Source: Boletus sp. NGJ (lineage: Eukaryota; Basidiomycota; Agaricomycetes; Boletales; Boletaceae). From it: DNA of 64,000 bases. The stretch covers positions 1 through 64,000 of the forward strand of contig JAGTXK010000040.1 of NCBI GenBank assembly GCA_019096195.1, in the 5' to 3' direction. Below, in pieces: positions 21,865-32,647 of this stretch; the first letter of the stretch is position 1, and each line of letters begins with the position of its first letter. The notes under the pieces were generated by a model. That model had not been told where the DNA came from, did not search any database, and was given only the letters and a program-made list of their open reading frames with translations. Position numbers and translations under genes: made by a program.

Positions 21865-22150
21865 GAGATCCAAGAGGCCCTCAAGACCCAAAATAGGTGT
21901 CTGGAGTGGCAGAATGTGCTGCTTGGACACCTGGTAGATCTAAAGGCAGAGGAGGTGTATGGGAGTGAGAAGTTGGAGGAGATAGAGGATGGGGAGGAGT
22001 TGGAAGTGGAAGTGGAGTTGGCCGAATTGGCCGCGGAGGTAATTGAGGAGAATGGGGAGGAGAGCAAAGAGGAGGGAGTACAGGAACAAGTTTAGTAGTA
22101 GTTTTAGATTTACTTGTGTTTTTTCTTCATCTAATGGAGTTTGTGTCTGA

Positions 22151-25100
22151 TCATGCAGAGTGAGGTCTGGGTTTGTCCAGGTAGTGAGCATGATAGTCAC
22201 AAACAAGTTTGGAAGCATGACCGAGTTTGATGGCTAGAAGCCATGAGGTTTCTTTGTCTGTTCCTTCATATCCTGACCAACGGACAAGATAAAGGAGTTT
22301 GCAGTTCCGGTGATATTGGTCTATCTTTGAGTCGAGAATCTCTGAAACTTCATACTCTGGTTCTCCATCTACTTCAACTGGAGGTGGTGGTGATTGTACC
22401 TGGTTAGGTATGGTGTTGGGTATGGAGGGTTCTAATTGTGAGACATGAAAGACCAGATGAACGGACTTCATTGACTCAGGGAGTCAGAGTGTGAAGGAGT
22501 GAGAGCCTGCCTGCATGATGATTGGATAGGGCCCTAGGTTCTTCTTAGAGAGTTTCTTCGAAGGCCTAGTGGAGTGGAAGTACTAGGCTTTCACGAAGAC
22601 CAGGTCACTGACTTTGAAGTCCAATGCCGGAGATCGCCCAGCATCTGTGGGTCCTTGGTAACGCTTTGGGGCAGCAGCCATTTCTTCACAGAGGTAGTCA
22701 TGGAGGGAATCGAGGTCTACAAAATATTTGTGGGCTTTAGCAGAGGTGAGGTTGCACTTGGGATGTACTGTAACATTGGGATGGTAGCCTTTATTGGCGA
22801 AGAACGGGGAGACACTGGTAGTAGCACTCGGAGCGTTGTTGTATGCAAACTCTGCTAATGGAAGGAGTTTGTAATAATATGGGAAATTTTCAAACTTTTC
22901 AAACACTTACTTACTTTTCATTTTCTTCAACTCTTTTCTTCATAAGTCACGTGACTGTGCACGTGACCGTGGAAAACACATCACATGACAGGTCTAGAAC
23001 CTATGACGTCATACCTCATGTAATCCACGACCTTTTAATTTCCACTCTTCTCACACAGCCCTATTAATCTCCGTCTTACCATACGTAGTAATTTATCACA
23101 CACACAGCATGGTCTGTGCGCACTTTTCTCCTGTATATAAACTAGCACTTTGACGACTGGTACCCCAGTCTAATCCACTTGTATCTTCCTCCAACAACCT
23201 ATTAGCTTCGGCCATCGGTCGTCGTAGGGTTGGGAATATCCAGGACTAAGACTCTCCCACCTGATTTGTTCAGCCAGGACTCGTGTAGCCTGCAAAGCAT
23301 CTCCGAGCCTTGTGGTTTGTTTTCCGAAAGGGATTCATAACAGAGTTCAGACCAGTTGTCTTGCTGGTAGTTGCAATACACATGGAGGTACTGTTCGAGT
23401 GTCTGGTTCATCCATTCTATCTGACTGTCTCCTTCAGGGTGGTAACCGGAGGTGAAGTGGAGGCGGATGTCGAGAGCTTTCCCAAGCAAGTGGAAGAAAT
23501 GAGAGATGAATTCCAAACCTTGATCAGAGGTGATGTGAGAGGGAACTCCGTGCTTAGAAAAGACATGGAGTAGAAATAGTTTTGCCAAGTCCAGGGATAT
23601 TACCATGTCATACGTCAGAATGAAAATGCACTGTTTGGATAATCAGTCCATGATGACGAGGATAGCGGTAAATCTGGAGGATGAGGGCAGTTGCTCGATG
23701 AAATCCATAGAGATGGAATTCCATGGCTTCTCCGGGATGGGGAGTTGTTTCAACAACCCATAGGGTCGGTGTCTTGGAACCTTTGCATTGGCGCAAGTGG
23801 TGCAGGAGGAGATGTATTCTTTTATGAAGGTCCTTATTCTTGGCCAGGTGTATTTGCAGCATACAAGTTCCAATGTTCGATTTTGGCCAAAATGTCCAGA
23901 GAGGGGATGGTCATGTTTGTATCAGAGAACTTGGAGTCAGAGGTCATTGGCATCAGGGACATAGATGTGCTTGTCGAGACAGAGGAAGCCATCTTTGTTA
24001 ACTGACCAGCATGAGTCCGGATCGGAAGTGGATATATGTAGTTTGGCAAGTGGGTCAGAAGGGAGTGTGGATAGGATGTCGCTGTGGAGTTGCTCTATAT
24101 CAAACAGGATGCTAGCCCGGAGTACTGGAGCTGCAAGATAAGTAGCACGAAGGGAAGAAGTGAACTGTTCCTGTGTAAAAATGGGGCGGAAATTATGCAG
24201 ATTGATGCGAGTGTAGTTCTTATCCCCCTCTTTGGGATAGACATTCCAGCATCTAGTAAGGGCATCAGATTTCACGCCAAGTCATCCAGGGCAAAAGTGG
24301 ACGATCATGTGGAATTGGGAGAGGAACTCTGACCACCAGGCTTGCCAGCAGATCAGGAGTTTTGAGGTGGCAAAGTATTCCAGGTTCTTGTGGTCAGTGA
24401 TGATGTCGATTGGGATGCTGGAGCCTTTGAGATAGTGCCACCAAGCCTGGAAAGACTCGTGGATGGCGAGGAGCTCCTTATCATGAGTGTCGTAGTTGAG
24501 CTCCAAAGCGGTGAGCATCCGTGAAAAGAAGTCAACGGGCCGGAGTTCTTCATCTGGACAATGAATGGAAAGAATTCCAGCGATGGCATAGTAGGAGGTG
24601 TTGGTTTCTATGATCATCAGAGCATTGGGAGCCCAATGGGTGAGGATGGGAGCAGTGGTGAAGGCTTCCTTTAGCAAAAGGAAGGTGGATTGGCAGTCAT
24701 CTCTGAAGACCCAAGGAATACCCTTGTGGGTCAACTGGGTTAGCGGAATGATGATGTCAGAGTAATTGGTGATGAAACCCTGGTAGAAGTTGGTGAATCT
24801 GAGGAAGGATTGAATGTCCTTGACTTTATGAGGTTCTGGCCAGTCCTGCATGGCTTTGACTTTGTCCAAAGACATCATAAGGCCGGAGGGTGTGATGATG
24901 TAGCTGAGGTACTCTGTAGTGTTGGTGGACCATTCACATTTCTTGGGTTTTGCATATAGGCCATATTTGCAGAGTCATCAGGGAACTTCCTAGACATGTT
25001 CTCTGTGAGTGGTTTTATCCATGGAGAAGATCAGGATGTCGTCCAGGTAGACAATCACGCTAACATCTAGAAGATCTGTGAAAATGGTGTTGATGAACCA

Positions 25101-26128
25101 TTGGAAGGCCATGGGGGCATTGGTAAGGCCAAAAGGCATTACCAGCCACTTGTAAGAGCCGTAGCACATTCAGAAAGAGGTTTTCCACTTGTCTCCATTA
25201 GCAATGTGAACCAAATGGTAGGCATGCCGGAGATCAATCTTGGTATAAATTTTTGTGTGGCTCGGAGCATCTAGGAGGTTAGAGATATGGGGGAGTGGGT
25301 AGCAGTCTTTCTTTGTGATCTTATTGAGTCCTTGAAAGTTGACGCAAAGGTGGAGTGAACCGTCCTTCTTGCAGACGAAGGGGACTGGGGCAGTGTGGGC
25401 GGAGAAAGGGGGTCTGATGAAGCCCATGGCTAGGTGCTCATCAAGAAAAGCATGGAGAGAGCCAAGTTTGGAGGTGGACAGGGAGTAGATAGTTCCCAAG
25501 GGAGGAGAGGCTTTGTCCTCCAGGTTGATCTTTAGATCATGTTCCTGGTGCAGAGCAAGCCGGGAAGCTTTGCTCTTGCTAAAGACATTGGGGAAATCAT
25601 GGTATTCTGGAGGAACACTAGAAAGGTCGACTGGTTCTGGGGGAGTGATGGAAGTGGAGCAGAGATCGCTCTCCTGGGGACAGAGTTGCAAGCTAAATTG
25701 AATGGAGTCCTCAAGGTGACAGGCTAGTGTGAATGCTGGTGCACTAACGAGCGCTATGGGTGGAGCTTTGCAGTCAGAGAGACGCAGTGGATTGGGTGGG
25801 GTGTCAGCCAAAGGAAGGGATTCCGGAGGCTGTGGAGGGGAGCTTGGGGTTGCTGGCAAACACTGCTCAGATGAATGGAATGTGATACTGCTCATGATCC
25901 AATCAATCAACGGATTGTGGCAGATGAGCCAGTTGTGTCCTAGGACAATGGAGTAGGTGGAATTCAGTGGAGTGACATAGAAAGTTGTCAGGGTGATGTC
26001 ACCAGTTTTGAAGTGGACTGAGAGGTTGATGGCTTAGGTGATCATGCTATTGGTAGTTCTGTCAAAGAGACAGAGTTGGAGTGGAGGGATGGGGTAGATT
26101 GAAAGCTCATTTTTATTTACGAAAGAAG
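22151..26128 (-). pseudogene. gypsy-2 pol remnant (late protease, RT, RNase H, integrase, chromodomain)
   Basis: Minus-strand fossil. Late protease and RT start: 25170-26128 (includes LCVNFQGLNKITKKDCYPLP). The RT catalytic region near 25040 is recognisable by a YLDD-type motif. RNase H: 24282-24878 (IETNTSYYAIAGILS; TDHKNLEYFATSK). Integrase: 23343-24275 and 22472-22869 (WNSISMDFIEQLPSS; ITSDQGLEFISHFFH). Chromodomain: 22151-22471 (YEVSEILDSKID; LYLVRWSGYEGTDKE). A solo gypsy-1 LTR lies inside integrase. The copy is broken throughout. Confidence 0.82.
22870..23342 (+). repeat. Solo LTR of the gypsy-1 family, inside gypsy-2 integrase
   Basis: 473 bp, TGTAATAATATGGG...GGATTCATAACA, flanked by the exact duplication GAGTT (22865-22869 and 23343-23347). 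Orientation is opposite to copies A, B and C, so it reads in element sense on the plus strand: two CACGTG boxes, a perfect TGACGTCA motif, a TATA box (CTGTATATAAAC, near 23132) and then CAGTCTAATCCA (near 23168). Confidence 0.93.
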
Positions 26129-26130
26129 TA

Positions 26131-27537
26131 CAGTGGCTCAAAAAACTGTCCGCATGTTTGGTCATTTTTCACTAAATGCGTTATTCCCCAATAACCTCTA
26201 ATCCTTACCCTAACATATAGGTGTATGAAATGAAGCACTGACCCTTGGCTTTCTATCCATCAAGGTTGTAAGACATATGAATAAGAATCGATGAACTGGC
26301 AGCCATTTCAAAACAATGACTCATTCGGACAGTTTTTTGACTCTAAATTTATCTAGGTATCTAGTACTTGGTATGAGCTCCTTTGGCCTTGATAACTGCT
26401 TCAATCCTTCTAGGCATACTTTCTATCCATTTCTGACACTGTTCCTCATCAATCTTTCCCCACTGCTCCACTACTCTTTCCCACAATTGATGAACACCTA
26501 TAGAAGCATTTTCATAACCTGAGAGGCATCTCTTGAGGTGATTCCAAGTATGTTCAATGGGATTAAGGTCTGGAGATTGTGCAGGCCAGTCCAGAAGCTT
26601 GATTCCTTGCTCTTCAAACCATCTTTGGGCTCTTTTAGAGGTATGCTTGGGATCATTATCTTGTTGAAAGATAATGTCATCTTCTGGAATTCCAGATTCC
26701 TCCATGCTTTGCAGCAACCCCTGCTCTAATATGGCCACATAATGTTCAGAATCCATTCTCCCCTCCACCTCACTTAAAATCCCCACTCCATCCTCCACAG
26801 TCCAATACTGGTACTTGAGAGCAAAGGCTAATCTTCTTTCCTTGTGACCACTAGAAAGCAGTGGCTTTTTCTTCTTTACCACAGCCTTTAAGGAGGCTTC
26901 CTTGAGAGTATTTCTAACAGTCTGAAGACAGACAGGGGTATCAATAATGGCATTGATGTATTGGGCAGCATGAATAGCATTCCTGGCCTTGCCAGTAATA
27001 ATTTGCTGGACAATAGCTCTTTTGTTGGTAGAGGTAAGCTTGGAAGGACAACCACCAAGAAGCCTAGTCTTCTCTGGCTGGAGTTCCTGAAGCACTTGGC
27101 ATACTGTAGACTTCCCTAGGCCAGTTTGGGCAGAGATTTTCCTAGAGGAAAGCCCATGAGAGGAGAGTGAGATGGTATTGTTTCTTTGAGAGATGGAAAT
27201 GGGTTCCATGGTGATGGTGGGAAAATAAATATGGAATGATGGGGTTTATATGTGTTGTCTGACACTCAGTTACATAATGGTGACATAATAGAAGCCTTAC
27301 CAAATGTATGTAATCAAAACTTAGAGTCAAAAAACTGTCCGAATGAGTCATTGTTTTGAAATGGCTGCCAGTTCATCTATTCTTATTCATATGTCTTATA
27401 ACTCTTGATGGATAGAAAGCCAAGGGTCAGTGCTTCATTCCATACACCTATCTGTTAGGGTAAGGGTTAGGGGTTATTGGGGAATAACGCGTTTAGTGAA
27501 AAATGACCAAACATGCGGACAGTTTTTTGAGCCACTG
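26131..27537 (-). mobile_element. Tc1/mariner element, copy 1 (internally deleted)
   Basis: 1407 bp between TA target duplications (26129-26130 and 27538-27539). Terminal inverted repeats are about 215 bp, begin CAGTGGCTCAAAAAACTGTC, and each arm ends on its inner side with an inverted version of the same motif (GGACAGTTTTTTGACTCTA). It carries one transposase frame on the minus strand. Its left neighbour is gypsy-2, its right neighbour the DDE-type gene, so it marks one breakpoint of the proposed inversion. Confidence 0.93.
26361..27209 (-). CDS. Tc1-type transposase, internally deleted, uninterrupted frame
   Basis: 282 codons; full Tc1 transposases are usually about 340. The N-terminus (residues 1-110) is the paired-like helix-turn-helix DNA-binding region (SSRKISAQTGLGKSTVCQVL). 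The catalytic domain retains the second Asp (IIFQQDNDPKHTSK) and, 34 residues on, the Glu (WPAQSPDLNPIE), the DD34E spacing of Tc1. Between KYQYWTVED and GVGILSEVEGRMD about 55-60 residues are absent, including the segment with WSDET and the first catalytic Asp. The protein could bind DNA but should not cleave it. The copy at 47686-48534 has the same deletion and differs by one residue, Thr/Ile near residue 12. Confidence 0.9.
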   Translation of the reverse strand: MEPISISQRNNTISLSSHGLSSRKISAQTGLGKSTVCQVLQELQPEKTRLLGGCPSKLTSTNKRAIVQQIITGKARNAIHAAQYINAIIDTPVCLQTVRNTLKEASLKAVVKKKKPLLSSGHKERRLAFALKYQYWTVEDGVGILSEVEGRMDSEHYVAILEQGLLQSMEESGIPEDDIIFQQDNDPKHTSKRAQRWFEEQGIKLLDWPAQSPDLNPIEHTWNHLKRCLSGYENASIGVHQLWERVVEQWGKIDEEQCQKWIESMPRRIEAVIKAKGAHTKY

Positions 27538-27539
27538 TA

Positions 27540-27815
27540 TACCATTCGAGATCTTGGAAAGGTTGATTTGATGTTTTATCTGAGCATGAGTGTCTTCAGA
27601 TGTACACAGCTCACCACACTGAGCAAAAGTGGTTAGTTCATTCAAGTAAATGATGTTGTGAATATCTGAAAGATATCAGTGTATCCTTCATCAGTTTTCT
27701 TCTCTACATTTGTGCCACCAACCTTGCATGGGCAGCAGGAGTAGTTACATTTCAGCCCCCCCATGGCTGCACTTCTCAGCTTGCATTGGGTTGTCACCTG
27801 CAATAATCAAGTTGT
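27540..27815. repeat. Inverted duplicate (partner of 47091-47366)
   Basis: 276 bp that are the reverse complement of 47091-47366 at about 97% by eye. It belongs to the coding sequence of the DDE-type gene. It directly follows mariner copy 1, as its partner directly precedes mariner copy 2, with the same TA junction. Confidence 0.88.
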
Positions 27816-29707
27816 ATGAAATAAGCACAATCTCTTCTTGGTGCTTGACATCGAATGTTATAACAGGGTTGTCAGTTACTTTTCTAGTAAATGACTTTGT
27901 AAGGAAAACATGGTATGATTCATGGCAATGGGCATATCAGATTGAGTTTTTAACACCTTGTATCAGTTCCATTGAAGTAGCATGGGGTGAACCTGATATG
28001 AATTAAATGGAAAACTCCTGCTTAAGCATTTGTCATGGTAATAAAGCATTCAATATGTAGACTACATGATGCTTGTTCCACTGCTTCAATATATTCCCTG
28101 AGACATCATTCATAAATATGATCAGAGGTACAGTGTAGACCATTCATCCCCCTGATTTTTCTGGAAGTGGGTTCAGCATAAGATTGGAAAATGCACTAGA
28201 AGAAGCTGCAGAATGCTTTGTATTCATATTCTGGGCTGATATTTGGCAATACAGCATGATGTATCTGTGGATTGCATTCCGGACTCCCCAGCTCATTGCT
28301 GGAGATCTTTGAATGTATTGAAAAATGTTGAAATTGGGACAATTATCATCTCTGAGTCAACCACAAACCCCTCTTATGAGAAGCAAGAAGGATCCATAAA
28401 TAATAGGCTATGATATGATCACAGCAGGAATAAACCACAGTGTTAAAAACCTTGTGGCCTAGAGTAAGAATAGTAGGGTCCCCAGATTCTCTATCAGATG
28501 ACATTTTTGCTTGGAATAATTTTTTTGGTATGAAGTACTGGCCTATCAATTATTGGAGTAGTTTATTGATAAAATAGACAGCATGATCAATGCAAATGCA
28601 CAGGGGTGCAAGACCATCTGGAAGATCTCCTAGCATTTTACTATACTTCCATTGTGGACTTGTGACATATAGCCTTGTCCATCCTCCAGATAGTCATGCA
28701 TTGCAATTTGAGTAAGTGGATTAGTGAAATCCTACACTGGCCATGGTTAGAATGGCTCCCCAAATTAGCTATTTTTACTTGCCATGGTGATCACCTTGCT
28801 GATAGCATTCAGGTAGAACATGTTACTCAAAGCTGCTGGCACCTTCTCTGTCAGTGTTCCAAGGAGCTTTATAAATGTGTTTTTTTTTTAATGGCATACA
28901 TTGATGGCACCTGAGATGCGCCAAGCTCCTTTGCCCATATCAGGACCACCGCTTTCTACACTTGTGAGAATCTAAGGCAGGGGGAACTAAAAAGAAGGTG
29001 GATCAAGAATTCCTACACATTTGTCAGTGAAAATCAACCATGATACATCTAACCTACTGGCATTGACTTCCACAGATACAATGGTTCATCAGAGAAAACA
29101 TCCACAGTTGTTTTGATCATAGCATATTGAGAAGTCTTCATAGTCACCATTCAGAAAAAGAAGAAATTTTGAGAGAAGTGCAAACTGTCAACATCAATGC
29201 CATAGTTTTTATATATATCTTTGTAAGTGGGGGGAACAAGATCTACTTTGTCAATGTCTTCAACTCCTAGTTCATCTTTGAGTGAGGGCAGAATAGTGGA
29301 GAAGATAGAGTCACCACTTTTAATTCTCCATTGTATCTCGTCAAAATAGGTATCACACATTCTGCTTGGAATTCATCCCCAAGTTAGCTCAGTGGTACTT
29401 CAGAATCTCCATCAGTAATGTCAGATGCAGGTGGCATTAGAAGAGTGCTTGGTGCAATCACATCCGGCTACATTGTCACCTATGTGTCCTGAGTCTGAAA
29501 TGGCATCTGAGAATTTTCACCAAGGGTCCTGAGCCTATGTGGTATCTGTGGTCCTTTGGTCTTAACACCCTTCTGAAGATTCTTCTGATGCTTGCTGAAC
29601 TTTATATGGCTGGCTACATGACAGTGACATATATATTTATTGATGCTGCAAACTGGACATACTTTACAAATGAAATAGCATGAGTCATTGTCTACTTCAG
29701 TGAACAC
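27540..29707 (-). pseudogene. DDE-transposase-like gene, N-terminal part (separated from its C-terminal part)
   Basis: The minus strand holds a decayed member of a large Agaricomycete gene family. Recognisable pieces in order: a Cys/His-rich start (CKVCPVCSINKYICHCH, about 29600-29690), a middle with DEPLYLWKSMPVG (about 29060) and FAMHDY/EDG-like sequence (about 28690), FIPKKLFQA (about 28520), the hallmark FMNDVSGNILKQWNKHH (about 28060-28115), and AGDNPMQAEKCSHGGLKCNY-like sequence by the mariner. Hallmark genes have FMDDVSGN, so the first Asp appears changed to Asn. Many stops and shifts. The C-terminal part lies on the plus strand from 48767. I do not know an agreed family name; a cut-and-paste transposase of the Plavaka/KDZ type is possible. 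Confidence 0.6.
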
Positions 29708-29709
29708 TG

Positions 29710-32640
29710 TAGAGGCAATTAGACTTGAAAAATATGAATTCTGTATTCCCTTACCATTTGTATCAACAGGCCATTTCCAAGACCTGGCCGTCAGATCAGA
29801 CTGCAGTGTTGAACAAGGATTGAGTTAGTGTGGCACGGACTGCAGCTGGAATAATTATATCATATGTTCTGGGCATCTGGGCATTACCATTTCCAAACCA
29901 CATTAAAACCTCACACTGCACTACTACAACAATGTTGACCATTATTAACACCAAAACTTATCTCAGATAGAATGGATATACCCTCAACACACTTAAGCTA
30001 TCTGTTTGCTTTCATAGTGCTGTTTGCTTTCAAGACGTCCCCAAGCATATTGTAAGCATTCTTTCCTGCATAGTGGTGAAGTCTTGTATGACCAGTAACA
30101 CTCCTGCTCAGCCTGTGCAGGTCTCCATCACCCTCACAGATAATCGAGCTGAATTGCTGCCCATAGTGTGTGATGTGTCCAAAAAAAGGCTCACTTCAAA
30201 AAAACCATTGAAGCCAGTAAGTACCTTGTGCTTGTTTGTTGTGCAAGCTCTTATTATTGGTAGGCCATGTTCCCATTTCTCCCACTCCCATCTCATTTTG
30301 AGCCCACTGACTCATATCATTGGCAACAATTGATGAAACAAATTGAGTGTTGCTTGGTAGATGATCCCCTTCTCAATTATGAGCACCCAGAGTGCTACTG
30401 ATTAATGTAGGAGTTATTCTAGATGGTGTTTGTTGCTGCTAACCCCAAGTTTCCTTTCTGTGGCAACTGGCCTCATTGGAATGCAGTGATTGCAATGGAA
30501 GGGACTTTATATCATATTGGGCATTGAAAGACAAGGACAATAAGCTGGATGTTGAGCTACATAATATGCCAGTCCAACTCATCATTTGGAAACAGTTCAG
30601 AAGTATTGTTTTTGATAAGCTATCAGTATCTTCCACTCAGTGATTCTAAACCTAAGTATTATATGTATATATGCCCTCTGATATGTCCTCTACAATATGT
30701 TATCCTCTTTGCACACATCATTAAATCTGAACAAGACTTGGAAAACCTTAGCCTGCAACTGCCTTGTTGCCACCTGTTTGCAGTGTATATGTATACACAG
30801 CACACCCAATCTGATCACATCTGAAACATCCTGATGATTACCATGCCTGCATACAATGCATAGTGTGTGCATCCCTATCCCTGTCCTGTTCAAATACTTG
30901 TAGGCATTTTCTAACTCCTTGGGCATCATCAGGTCATTATCAGTGTCTATCTGCCTTCATCCTAGCCTCAAACTTTAATGGACATCTGCAAGGATACCTC
31001 CTTTGACAAATCCCAGTCAATTGTTACTTAGGCTGCAGGAGATCAATCAGGTTGAAACAGCAATAGCATTAATATGTCAAATGGGAATTAAATGTTGGTC
31101 CCATCACACTCAGAGAGTTCAAAGAAGTGCTCCACAAGGACTTTGTTGGTCCCAGGCCCCACCTAACTCACTTCCCCAACTCCCATGATAGTGGGGGAGG
31201 GTTTTGTCTGGTTTAAAAAATCAGGCACTCTGTCAAGGACTTTGCAAGGGCAAATTTGTATATGTTTGGCATGATGATCATGTGAGCTGAACAGTTTTTT
31301 GTGTATTGTCATTCAATGTCATTCAATAAGTCTTTGACTGGTGTTATTGTCTCACCATCATGATTTGAACATTGTTGATTGATAATGCAAGTTTTTTCTT
31401 TTTCTTTTGGGTTTTTATTTATTAATAACTGACGACTATGACTAATGATTGACAGTGTATTAGGTTTCTCTGTAAACAACCCTGTTGTATTGCTTGCATC
31501 CTTGATAAATGTGAGTGTCTGGTAGAGGGCGTCCTATATCTCATTGATGAATATCCCATCTATTATCATTCCATCTATTATCCCTCTTATCATTGTTCAT
31601 TGTTTAAATCATCTGAGGATTTCTGTTTGTGGTTAAGAAGGGCCCTTTGATCTCACTCGTTGTCATGCCCTTTTTGTGTTCTCTTCTTTGAAGGTTCTAT
31701 TGTCTGGGATGGTGTTGTGATCAAACTACATCACCTTGGGTTCAGTTTGATGCTTTCCTTGCAGTATTTTGAAATTTTACTGTACACTCATTGCCATCTC
31801 ATGAAACTATTTTGTGTTAGGTCAAGTCTGCCATCTCTTGTATCCAAACTACTTGAATTCTGAAAGGATGAGTACCCTCAATGGTTATTCTTTGAAGACA
31901 ATATTTGTCAATGGAATTTATTAGCTCTGAATGGTGATGTGCTTGCCTGCTCATCTGCCTTGTGGCCTCAGAATCCAAAGAATCACAATAAAACAGCATA
32001 CATTGCCTCCATTTTGGCACGGCTATGTGAATTTCAGAACATTGTCTTTGAAGGATTCATGAAATTGCCCTCAATAATAGCTGACATCTCCCTGCCTATC
32101 AACTGTGATGTTCAATGTGTTCCTCTTTCATCATTTTACTTGAAAGCCATGTTTGGAGAAGAGATCATGACTGCATTACAGAAACCTGCTTCTATCATTT
32201 CAATTGAAAGTTCAGAGGTGATGGTTACACTTGAGTGGGCAACTGTTTCTTAGACCAAGCTCATATAGTGTCTTAATGACATCTCATTTGAAGATATTTG
32301 TAATATTGTTCATCATATTTCTTCAGATGAAGGGTGAAACACAAGCACTCATAGTCACTAAAAGGCTTATATCAGTCTTGTTGAGCACATTCTTTGGTGC
32401 ATTGAATTCCTTGAATAAGTCTGTGCATCTGAACTCTGTGGCATATATCTAGCATATTCTCCATATTCCCAAGGCAATGAAATTGACTCATATGACAAAC
32501 TCATTAAACTGATCCTTGTGTGTGAGTATAGTGGCAATGTAATTGGAAAACTGTTGAATAAGTGACTCTTAGCATCTGAAATCAATAAGATCAAGAGATG
32601 AGAAAACAAAACTTGCCAGATTATGAAGCAAAAGTTGGAG
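29710..32640. other. Unrecognised AT-rich stretch between the DDE-type gene and the Helitron
   Basis: Short open frames on both strands, none with a domain I recognise. The plus strand at 30400-30830 gives a decayed but protein-like reading (CGNWPHWNAVIAMEGTLYHI; SSFGNSSEVLFLISYQYLP), so an old gene probably lay here. The region 31640-32640 may hold the Helitron's N-terminal part, too decayed for me to place. Confidence 0.35.
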
Positions 32641-32647
32641 TGCTCAG

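Larger units (their letters stand above)
19817..26128 (-). mobile_element. Ty3/gypsy element gypsy-2, 3' half (decayed chromovirus)
   Basis: A minus-strand, old LTR element. From right to left: late protease, RT, RNase H, integrase and chromodomain (26128-22151), an extra 1-kb region holding an antisense gene, the polypurine tract (20247-20262, element sense AAGAGGGGGATAC) and the 3' LTR (19817-20246). Nested in it are a solo LTR3 (20591-21500) and a solo gypsy-1 LTR (22870-23342). The 5' part (5' LTR, gag, early protease) is missing here but is found at 43325-46986 in the opposite orientation; both pieces end at a mariner. Broken in many places; the two LTRs look about 15% diverged by eye, so it is old. 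Confidence 0.85.

Noticed and set aside
26538-26729. Frame antisense to the mariner transposase, repeated at 48166-48357
   Set aside because: A shadow of the transposase frame, kept only because the two cores are almost identical.
28346-29360. Separate small minus-strand genes
   Set aside because: Their translations fall in order along one decayed DDE-type gene and are better read as its remnants.
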